Notes under the pieces: generated by a model | Seen by the model: only the letters and a program-made list of their open reading frames with translations | What the model was told of the DNA's origin: nothing | Databases searched by the model: none | Origin: Ehretia macrophylla | Taxonomy: Eukaryota; Streptophyta; Magnoliopsida; Boraginales; Ehretiaceae | Assembly (NCBI GenBank): GCA_037974665.1 | Contig: CM075771.1 | Location: 24,315,425 to 24,379,424, forward strand | Direction of reading: 5' to 3' | Length of the DNA stretch: 64,000 nucleotides | Shown here: positions 1 through 8,781 of the stretch, in pieces | Position numbering within the stretch: position 1 is the first letter of the stretch | Layout: each line of letters opens with the position of its first letter | Position numbers and translations under genes: made by a program

Positions 1-1575
1 GTCCTGCGAGATAATATGACTAAGAAAAGCAACTTGCTTAAGCCAGAATTCGCATTTGCTAAACTTTGCAAATAACTGATGTTCCTGAAGAGTCTGCAAT
101 ACAATTCTGAGATGTTGTTCATGCTCCACCTCAGATTTAGAATATACAAGAATATCATCAATAAAGCTAACTACAAATTGGTCCAGATAAGGACGGAATA
201 CCCTCTGCATCAAATCCATGTATGCAGCAGGAGCATTAGTTAGACCAAACAGCAGAACAACAAACTCATAATGGCCATAACGAGTTCTGAAAGCAGTTTT
301 AGGAACATCATCTTTCTTAATCCTCAACTGATAATAGCTCTGCCTCAGATCGAATTTAGAGAATACCCTGGCACCTTGCAATTGATCAAATAACTCATCA
401 ATCAAAGACAAATGATATTTATTTTTTATAGTCACCTAATTGAGACCCCGATAATGAATACACAAGCGAAGAGATTCGTCCTTCTTCTTAACAAATAGAA
501 CTGGTGCACCCCAAGGTGAAAAACTCGACTGAATGAATCCCTTCTCAAGCAAGCCCTGCAATTGAACTTTCAACTCCTGCAATTCAGGTGGAGCCATTCT
601 ATACGGAGTCCTAGAGATAGATGTTGTTCTCGGCAATAAGTCAATCATGAATTCTATCTCTCTATCAAGCGGTAGACCAGGTAATTCATCAGGAAAGACT
701 CTCTGAAACTTTCTCACAATAGGCACATCGTTCAATTTCAACTGGTCCCTAGGTTGATTAATCAAATATGCAAGATAAGCCTCACAACCTTTGTTCAACA
801 ACTTAGATGCTCTAATAGAAGAAATGATGGGAGTTCCAGTAGATTTTCTACTACCAACTATTTCAATTACAGGTTAGTTGGGCATTTCTAATTTCACAAT
901 CTGCTTTCTACAATCAAGTTGTGCATAATATCTCCCCAACCAATCCATCCCCAATATAATTTCAAAGTCATTGAAGGGTAGAATAATCAAATTAGCAGGA
1001 AATACACGGCCCTCAATAAAAATATTACCTGCTTTGCAAATAGACTTAGTAACAATCTTCGGACCCAAAAGAGTATAAACCACAATCTCATGCAACAGTT
1101 TATCAGGTTTCAGTTTAGCATTTTGTGCACAAGTGGTAGTAATAAATGAATGAGTAGCCCCAGAGTCAATTAAAACCTTAACTGATTGATCATTAAGGAG
1201 AAAAGTACATTCTACTACAGCAGTCGTATCCGGAAGCTCCTCTGTATCTAAAGCAAACACTCGGGCCTGCCCCCGTGGTACTGGTGTTGTAGTTGGTTCC
1301 TTAGTCTGAGAATTCTGAGCCAATGTCTGACCCTTGGTGTTCTTAAATTTCAAACAATCTTTCACCCTGTGCTGGTCACTCTCACAGCCCATATACCTGT
1401 TCAGTTTCCTCCAACAAATCTCCTCAGTGTGGCCCTGACGCCGACAGAAGCTGCACTGCTGGTGATGCTTAGAGTAGTGCCTCCCAAAGGAGCTCTGAAA
1501 GTAGAAGTAGTTGAATTACCCTGTTGTGAACGAGTTGCCGCTGGATGGAAGTGACTCTGATTCTGACTCTATACT
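1..1575 (-). pseudogene. M0 gag C-terminus, protease and RT (pseudogene segment, runs off the window)
   Basis: This is the downstream coding part of minus-strand chromovirus M0. Reading from 1575 down there is a CCHC knuckle (1414-1455, CSFCRRQGHTEEIC). A second knuckle (1354-1395) has its first Cys replaced by Tyr. A protease follows with intact DSG in [11 protein letters not shown] (near 1160-1190), then a linker and RT with FIDDILVYS (154-165 covers FIDD). The window ends before RNase H. Stops at 874-876 (TAA) and 436-438 (TAG) fall where P1 has Gln (PDQPV and LNQVT). The insertion of M1 after 1580 separates this part from the next gag segment at 18636. It is non-functional as it stands. 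Family assignment to Ty3/gypsy is secure; chromovirus clade is inferred from similarity to P1. Confidence 0.9.
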
Positions 1576-1580
1576 GGTCA

Positions 1581-4418
1581 TATAACACCCCGATCCCTCT
1601 CGAGACCGGAAGTTCTATCAATCAATCTAATCACAACCCAAAACCAAACCCGGGCATAATTTTCAGGGAAAACGGACGGAGTCTCCCCTGTTTCTAGGCA
1701 AAATGTAAAACCCTATAACAGCATATAAGTGGACCAATACCATGTCCAAACATCCAACCACCTCAAGGCCATCCGAGCCTTGGTTCTCAACAACTAAACA
1801 CAGCATATAAATATACATTTCCAGTTTAAAGCTAACCTATCTCTTTACATCTTTTACAAGAACATTCAAGCTTGACATTTAATCCATACTCATCTACTGC
1901 ACAACATATACTATCATACCATTCTCACTCTTTTCTTTTAGATAATTACAAACATGCATCGGGTTAACTATACTACTGAATACATAACTAACTTATCAAT
2001 CTACCTCAACTACTTAGCTAGATTAAATTACATTTCTTTTAACAATAAATACATACAACATATGAACATACATCTTTACATCTTTGACAGCTCAAGCCAC
2101 AAAGCATGCAAGACAACTCTTCAAGCACGAACTAACACATATCCACGAACTTTTCAGCTAACAAGGCATTTCTTGAAATGTGGTGGTGAGGAATGAGTAT
2201 ACACAACACGTATACTCAGTGAGGGCGAGACAGATATCGAGTTGGAGAGAAAGAAGATCGTGCAATGCAAATAATCACAGTTAAGCAATAAAGACAATAA
2301 GGAAACATTCAATACAAACAACAATACTATAAGCAATCAAGAAAGCATTAACACAGCCCTTTAAAGCTATACCACACTCTGAAGGCTGTGGTTCACTCAT
2401 ACGAGCAATATACCATTTCACGAGCAATACATCAATCTCGAGCTTGATGTTTGACAACGATGACAATAAGCGCGCATCCACCTTATAACACCAGTTTGGA
2501 ATACCCCGGAAGTATCCATCAACTCTACGACCCAAATCTCCCTGGGAGGCAACCCAAGCGAGAAAGGGAATAGCAGCGGAGCTAGAGCAACCAAAACTGG
2601 CAACCCGAGGTTACCCAGAGAGGCCCATCACTCACGCGCGAGACACTATGCAATGCAAGACTCGATACAAGACAATAAACGAGCGATAGCACAACAATAC
2701 AAACTTGTGACAACAAACGAGATAACAAGCAATCACAATCAATACTAGCATTCAACTAACTTTTCAAGCATAACAAGCAATAATAAGCAACAATAACAAC
2801 AATTAAACAAGTAACGACAGTTCAAACACGAAAACAACAAATATCACTATTCAACCCCAACTTCCAAGGACAATTACGAGCAAACGAGCTACGGGATTAG
2901 GAAACCGATTTCACTACATTTACTCAGGCACTACAAGGCACGTTTCTATGTCACTAAACTTCACTTTCTCACCCGAGACCCGAAAGTCCACCTACTGCGT
3001 TTGAACTACAGCTATGCTAACTGGCCATTCAATCAATGCCACAATAGCGCCAAAAGTGCTTCCATGTCCTCAATTATGAAACCCCCAACTCAATTCGAGC
3101 ACGGTCAACCTTTTGTCAAATGGCCCCTTTACGTTTGTTTGTCTAATTTCCAATTTTAACAAAGGCTGATCCGTTTTTATTTCACATTTTATCTTTCTAT
3201 CACTAATGGCACCTATCCAAATCAATCAATCGCAATTCGGATCGAAATCCGAAATTCTAGGGTTTACTATTCATAATTCACTATTCATGTTCTTCCCCAA
3301 TTTCAAATACGTCGTTTCAACCATAAAAATTGCTAAATAACTAACAAGCAATGCTCTACGAACCCTAAGCAAGCTATTTCAAGCAATAACAGGCATTATA
3401 ACGCGATAAATATCAAATCTGAAAAATTGACTCAAAAATCAAATTCATATTAAAATGCACAAAAGCGTGAAAACCCTCACAGAGATTGAAGACCAAGACC
3501 TGCAATGACCCGAACCACGACCCCCGAGCAATTCCACACACAATTGTAGAAGAAAATGCAAGAAAATCTTTTTCTTTTTCTCCCCTTGAAGCTTCGGCCA
3601 TGGCTAGGACAAAATGGTCATTTGGCATTTTGTTTTGTTTGATTTTTGCATTGTTTTATTATTTATTAGGTGACAAGGGACATTTTGGTCATTTGCAAAA
3701 TCAAACTTATGTTAAAATTGGTCAATTAAGCTTATTTTGATGCTATTTAATCCAATTCAAGTTAGAGCAACGCAATTTTAATGAAAACCGACTAAAACTA
3801 GCTAATTTAAACTAGAAACATTATTTTTGAAATCTGATGAATATTTTTCCAACTTTCATTTTCGAAATGCTACGATCGAACGGTCCATAATCGATCGCTA
3901 ATAAAGTGATAAGAAATAATATAAAACTTTAATTCTTTGAAAAGTAGAATGGTAGAATAGTTTAAAATTCACTCGGGCTCGAAGTTACTTTCCTCATTTA
4001 TTTGAAACACGAGTGATTTTAATGCAAGACAATTAAAACCGATTACTAAAATAATCAAAACATTCAAAATAATCAATATTTATTTAAAAATAATTAATTT
4101 AACTATTTCTAGAATATTTTTCAAGAATTATGAAACTAGTGTGAAGATACAAGAGAATTAGTTAACATAAACACGTAATCAGATGCAACTAAATGCTAAT
4201 ATCTAAAATGGCACTTAATCGAACACAAGTAAAGAAATCTAATTACTATAAACAATAAAAATAAGTGATAATCTTTAGTTAATCAATATAAAAATTATTG
4301 AATGTTTTTTTTATAGAAGAAATCTCAAAATAGTGCAAAAATAGATGTTTAACTAATTAAACACTCAACTAAATGCGGTTAGATGCCATTAAATGCATGC
4401 CAGGTTCGGGTTATCACA
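1581..4418 (-). repeat. M1 3' LTR
   Basis: On the minus strand it begins TGTGATAACCCG at 4418 and ends GGGGTGTTATA at 1581. The usual terminal CA has become TA, as also in the 5' LTR. It contains a donor-like GTGAGG at 3480, a GC-rich block at about 2480-2690 and a hairpin with arms TGAGTATAC/GTATACTCA at 2194-2218. The acceptor-like site near 2172 reads TTTCAAG rather than the TTTCAG of relatives S1 and S2. Short ORFs inside (for example 2154-2603 and 3413-3740) recur in the other LTR copy and are not genes. Confidence 0.9.
2194..2218 (-). other. conserved LTR hairpin, M1 3' LTR
   Basis: Perfect 9-bp arms TGAGTATAC and GTATACTCA enclose a 7-nt loop. The same structure is at 16406-16430 in the M1 5' LTR. 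The flanks CCTCAC and CTC are shared with the hairpins of other LTR families whose inner arm sequences differ. Confidence 0.75.
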
Positions 4419-4454
4419 TCATTCCCCCCTTAAAAAAATTGCGTCCTCGCAATT
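4419..4454 (-). promoter_or_regulatory. M1 polypurine tract and adjacent hairpin
   Basis: On the minus strand a hairpin AATTGCG-AGGA-CGCAATT (4454-4437) is followed after five T by the purine run AAGGGGGGAATGA, which abuts the LTR start TGTGATAACC at 4418. The polypurine tract primes plus-strand DNA synthesis in LTR retrotransposons. The hairpin is shared with P1, F, C and D2. Its role is unknown to me. Confidence 0.85.
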
Positions 4455-5374
4455 CTTCTTCCAATAGGACTCTGCATCATCTAAAATCCAACTCTGATAA
4501 ATCTTCATCGGTTGCTGAGCAGGATAATATATAAGAATGCTCGTAGGAAATCCCGAATAGAAATTCCAATCAAGAATGCTGAGGAAATACCAACTAAAGA
4601 CTGAAGCAAAGATACTGTAGATATTATCAATACCACATACTAATGGCAGGAAGAGCACTGAAGGAATAGCCTATTTAAGAATCTTCAATCGATGTCTAAC
4701 AAGTACCCAATAAGAAAGTTAAGAGATAGCCAGAGTAGATGCACCTCATGCAGTACTGACTACCGTAAATAGACCCAGCTGAAAATTCTGTAAAGGAATA
4801 TAGAGAAGAATACCCAAGGCCAACCTCTAAATGAAATCTTCCAATAAATGCCAATAAGGAAAAATACTAGTAGAATGCCCGATAAGAATTCCAAAGAATA
4901 CCGTAAGTAATATGAGATAATGAGTCTAATAGGGATTCCAGTTACCAAACCAACTGAGGGATGCCAAAGAAAATACCCGAACAATGCTCCAGTAAGAAGG
5001 TACCAAGAATTGCCCAATAAGTAAATGCTAAATAAATGGCCACTAAGGATCCTAGAAAATGCCATTGAAGAATTACCAATAAGGAATACCAGTAACACTC
5101 CAATAAAGACCGAGACACATATGCCATAGATAATACTGTGTAGTAAGGCCGATTAAAATCCCAATAGCCAAATCCACCGAGAAATGCCAACAGAAGTCTC
5201 CAAAGAATACCCATTAAGAAAACCAAAGAATGCTCTAAAGAATAACCAAATAAAACCCCAAGAGAAAGCTACTCTTTCACAACTGTTAAGCACAGAGGAG
5301 GCCATAGAGATTTGCCAATAACCGAGCCCCAAAAGCAAACACCAATTCCCAAATAAAGGCTAGCCAAATGCCAT
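4455..5374 (-). repeat. M1 interior of degenerate short repeats (no coding function)
   Basis: On the sense (minus) strand this is a run of loosely repeated words of about 18-22 bp built around CTTATTGG and GGNATTC, for example CTTATTGGCATTTATTGG. It stands where gag-pol would be in an autonomous relative. Translating it gives several hydrophobic ORFs (4760-5098, 4942-5226, 5153-5338) that mimic membrane proteins. They come from the repeat composition and I do not regard them as genes. Similar tracts occupy F at 38536-38960 and D2 at 63650-64000. Confidence 0.7.
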
Positions 5375-5455
5375 TCATTTCCTGCCAATCCATACACCTT
5401 GAAAAGCCAGCGGTGAACCACTTTCTTCAGGGGAGGAAGAGGACTTACTTACCAT
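5375..5455 (-). CDS. M1 remnant gag start, 26-codon ORF
   Basis: An ATG at 5455 opens 26 codons beginning MVSKSSSSPEESGS and stops at TGA 5375-5377. It lies where gag begins in autonomous relatives, downstream of the PBS and the leader. F has an ORF at the same place that also starts MVS and contains PEE-G. It is probably the preserved 5' end of gag. Whether it is translated, or kept only as part of an RNA signal, cannot be seen. There is no recognisable domain. Confidence 0.5.
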   Translation of the reverse strand: MVSKSSSSPEESGSPLAFQGVWIGRK

Positions 5456-5906
5456 TTCAATAGGACATGTATGAATGCCAATATATCACAGTTATACATA
5501 TGCCTTAAACTATTATGCAAGCAAGTTTACAAAATAGTTTATTCAACAAAGTCACTCAAGCACGGCAATCAAGTCAAGCATAACATAATCAATTCAAGAC
5601 ATTTTAAAACACACATTACAAGCAATACTTCAAGCAAATAACAATTCACGAGATCAATTCGATTCACAATGCCAATTCGATAGGTCAATTCAATGCACAA
5701 CTAGACACTTTAATTCACTTAGCACACAATTAACACATAACACATAACTATATCACATAGGAGCACACATTCATGTCAAGACACACAATCTCACATACAA
5801 GCATACACTTTCAAGACACACTTAACATGCACACATTCAAGGATCACTACCCACCAGACAGAGGGCCATGTCCCGGCTTATGAGCTAGACAAGCTCTGAT
5901 ACCACC
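5456..5906 (-). promoter_or_regulatory. M1 primer-binding site and leader
   Basis: The PBS is at 5893-5904 (minus strand TGGTATCAGAGC, complementary to the 3' end of plant initiator tRNA-Met). The leader down to 5456 is rich in TATGTG words (CACATA on the plus strand, four copies by eye). No ORF of note. Confidence 0.85.
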
Positions 5907-6676
5907 TATGTGAAACCCCACTTTCTTGCTTATCTCGTTTTACGTATTTTACCTCGTTTTGCGTGTATATGATCTGTTTATGTGCTATAGGACCTAGAAA
6001 GTTATAATTTTGATTTCAATACTTCTAATACGTGCTAAATGTGCATTCATGAAATTTTGATAAGAAAGGGAGTCAGAAATTTTATCGTGGATTTTTAGTG
6101 AATAGTATTTTCGAAACACGTCCGCTATAATTTTGAAACTGGTCTTTTTAACCCTTCTAGACCTAGTCCACGGACTTTAATAGACCTGTATTTGATGAAA
6201 ACGGTTTTAAAATCGCCTTAAGAATTTATTAGGGTTTTTACACCGACTTTTGCGAAAATCGAGTTTTAAGCCGACTCGGGTAGAATTCTTTGAATGTAAA
6301 ACTTCTTGTCACCTAAAAATAACTCACTTGAGATATCTTGGGGGTTGCATAATTAATTTTAACTTGGTGATCACAAAAATGCAATTAAAGACATTAAAAA
6401 CACAAAAATACCTATTAAAATAACTTTGACTTTAATTAAATAATTGACCATTTAAGCTAATGTCCTCAACACACACTCACACAACACAAAAACACCATCA
6501 CACACACACACACATTGCCGAGGGGTTGAGGGAGAAAAGAGAAGAAAGAAAACTCAAGCTTTCAATCCATTTTTTCAAAGAAAAACCTAGTTTTTGTCCG
6601 TGAAACTTCGCACCGACTTGGATTCTGCTTGTTGGGCACGCATTGCACGCATTCCTAGGCTTATATCGCATCTAAG

Positions 6677-7854
6677 GTGAGAGAAAAATTCTAGATCTCA
6701 AAATGTCATTTTTGTGTTTTTGCGTATAAATGAAGATTGAACCGTTAGAATTGAAATCTGATGATAGATTATTGCTCCTTGCATGCTAGGGATCATTATA
6801 TACTAATACTACGAGTTTCTGTCGGATATAGCATAATTTTTATTTTCCGGGTATTTAATTTTGATTAAAATGTTCAAAGTTGATTTAATTGAGTTGCGTT
6901 GCTCGAAATCGATTGCCGTCGATTTCTAAATACTTGATAATTACGTGTTAGCGCTGTTGTAATGCCGAATTTTCGATTACATTGTTTGTGTGAAAATCCG
7001 GAAAATCCAGCCATGACGTCATAGGGTTTTAGGGTTATCGGGCATGTTTTGGAGGTGTTATGGTGGATTTCCGAGAGGGCTAATGTAGTAGGTTGAATGG
7101 GTGAGTGATAGGAACTGATTTGGCAATGTTTGGATTAGTAGATTGTAAGTTATGAATTTTAGAAGTTAGGTTGTCATTCTTTAATTTCTTGAACGATGCC
7201 TTAGATGGTTGGGTAGTGTTCGAGTGATGAATGGTGAGTTGTTGTTGAGTAATTTAGAGTTTAATTATGAATATTATGCATGTCCGGTTAGATGGCCTAC
7301 TTTGTCATCTAACTACGTTGTTTGATGTTTAATTTAATATTGATGTTATATTGATGTTATATTGATGTTATTGATTGATTATTATTGAATGCGGGAATCG
7401 GGCACTCTTGTTGCTGATCTCCCAATTGATTGATTGATTTATGCTTGCATGATGATTGATGAATATGGAGCCTTGGTATGTGTGTGCCACCTCTCGGGCA
7501 GCGTCGGGCTGTCGGGTTGATAACGGCATGACTGCCATAGGCTACCCCCAGCTCGCATGACGGAGATGTCATGGAGGGAAGGGGATAGTGAGGTACCTCG
7601 GGTGCGTGAGTAATGGGGAGTTATAAGAAGAACGGTTGAGATCGTGATGGCGTTTGGAGCTACACCAAATAGAGTATCCTTATTGAATGGTCATATAGTT
7701 ATGTGATGATAGCTTTATTTATGTTATTATTGTTGTTGTGTGTTTACTTGCTCAAAGGACTAAATCCAAGGAGCGTAGTGAATACTGTCGAGATCTATCG
7801 GATCCTCACTGGGCTTATGTATATAAGCTCACTCTCTATTAATGCATGTTTCAG
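6677..7854 (+). other. putative LTR intron, P1 5' LTR
   Basis: The donor CTAAG|GTGAGA at 6676/6677 and acceptor ATGTTTCAG|G ending 7854 bound 1178 bp. Donor, acceptor and the hairpin 23 nt before the acceptor are matched in other LTR families here: P2 51118-52285, S1 19832-21124, S2 41175-39853 minus, C 61995-60735 minus, F 35235-37419. Splicing is inferred and not shown. Confidence 0.5.
7810..7831 (+). other. conserved LTR hairpin, P1 5' LTR
   Basis: Arms TGGGCTTAT and ATAAGCTCA pair over 9 bp (one G-U) around the loop GTAT. The copy in the 3' LTR is at 15247-15268. The inner part of the arms differs from M1, S1, S2 and F (TATAC/GTATA) and from C and M0 (CAA/TTG), yet pairing is kept. An alternative reading is a TATA box (TATATAAG), but C, M0 and G have none at this point. 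Confidence 0.75.
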
Positions 7855-8359
7855 GTGTACTTTCACAAGATTACGGGTACGTGCCTCCTGAAGAGGAGAA
7901 TGTGGAAAATGTGCCTTTTGTGGATGAGTCATATGTTCCCGAGTCTTATCCATGACTTTATGTTGTTAAATGTCTTGTATATTAGTTTAATAGACTTTAT
8001 ATGCTTTACGGTTCTTAATGTAATAGATATTGAAAAGATGATGAACCAAATGATGTTAACTTAGCGGTTTCCTTTTGTCTATGGTTAAATTGTAGTTGTG
8101 TCTCAACTTACTTTTGAAATGTATGATAAAGTTGAGGTATTGTATGTCATGTTGGAACGGAGGCGTATAACGAAGATGTTTTATTGTATAATATGGTTGT
8201 GTTGTATGTTGTTGTTGTATTGAGGAATTACGGGATGTATGATGTTTAATGAGGTTGGTTTAGAACCTCGGAAATCTGTTTACTGTCGTTATGCCGCCGA
8301 AATTCCGTTGCGTCCTGACTGATCGTAGGTGGGGTCGAGTTGGGGCGTGACAGTTTAAG

Positions 8360-8371
8360 TGGTATCAGAGC
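8360..8371 (+). promoter_or_regulatory. P1 primer-binding site
   Basis: TGGTATCAGAGC lies 7 nt after the LTR end and is complementary to the 3' end of initiator tRNA-Met, the primer for minus-strand DNA synthesis. Confidence 0.95.
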
Positions 8372-8622
8372 TCATGTTAGTTGTCAGCCGGGGTATTCTC
8401 GGAATGTGGGTAATGGTCTTAGCATGGAATATGTATGAAAGGAAAGAAAAATGAAATATGTATTGGTATGATTAATTGATTAAGTGATTATGTGATTTAA
8501 GTGCTTATGTGATTATGTGATCAATTTGTTTATGTGTTTTATATGAGTTTGTTATTTATGTGTTAATAGTTGTTTATAACCTGTCTACGTGCTATAACTG
8601 TGCTAACTCTTTGATTAGTAGA
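8372..8622 (+). promoter_or_regulatory. P1 leader with TATGTG repeats
   Basis: About 250 bp between PBS and gag ATG holds five TATGTG words, mostly in TTATGTGAT context (8480-8570). The same word is enriched in the leaders of P2, F, M1, M0 and C. It may be an RNA packaging or dimerisation region; that is inference. Confidence 0.5.
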
Positions 8623-8781
8623 ATGGCCGGTCGACCGAGAACCAGAGGTAGGCCTGAGTTGACTGATGAGACTCCGAGTAACGTGGCACCGGGCCGTGAC
8701 GGGGGTGATGACCGATTTGGAGCCGCTATGGAGCGGATTGCAGAGTTAGTGGCTAGTCAGGCACAGTTATTAGCAGGGTAG
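8623..8781 (+). pseudogene. gag: P1 gag N-terminus, cut by a nonsense codon
   Basis: ATG at 8623 gives MAGRPRTRGRPELTDETPS, a basic then acidic start typical of chromovirus gag. I prefer it to the upstream in-frame ATG at 8560, because M0 and C gag also begin with a short Arg-rich N-terminus (MRRRGRPRRK, MPPRRGTQG) after the leader. The frame ends at TAG 8779-8781, which lies in a Gln/Ala-rich stretch and continues in the same frame afterwards. It is read best as CAG changed to TAG. Confidence 0.85.

Larger units (their letters stand above)
5909..8352 (+). repeat. P1 5' LTR
   Basis: Begins TGTGAAACCCCA and ends GGGGCGTGACA, 2444 bp. Against the 3' LTR I count about 13 substitutions in the first 570 bp plus one CA-repeat length change near 6510, but only one substitution (near 8318) in the remaining 1.8 kb or so. 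It holds a donor-like AAG|GTGAGA (6677), a GC-rich block (7470-7620), a hairpin (7810-7831) and an acceptor-like TTTCAG (ends 7854). Small ORFs at 7357-8064 are duplicated exactly in the 3' LTR and are not genes. Confidence 0.95.

Noticed and set aside
4760..5338. Three overlapping hydrophobic minus-strand ORFs that look like membrane proteins
   Set aside because: They arise from degenerate repeats rich in TTGG, ATTC and TATT; overlapping frames give the same composition and no start context or domain is present.
7817..7827. TATATAAG in the P1 hairpin as the promoter TATA box
   Set aside because: The equivalent positions in C, M0 and G lack a TATA word while the pairing is kept; a better TATA candidate in P2 lies at 50897-50903.
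7357..8064. Small ORFs in the P1 5' LTR
   Set aside because: They are repeated exactly in the 3' LTR (14794-15501) and are unrelated to any coding part of the element.
8360..8371. tRNA-like words near LTR ends
   Set aside because: They are primer-binding sites complementary to a tRNA 3' end; no cloverleaf lies around them.
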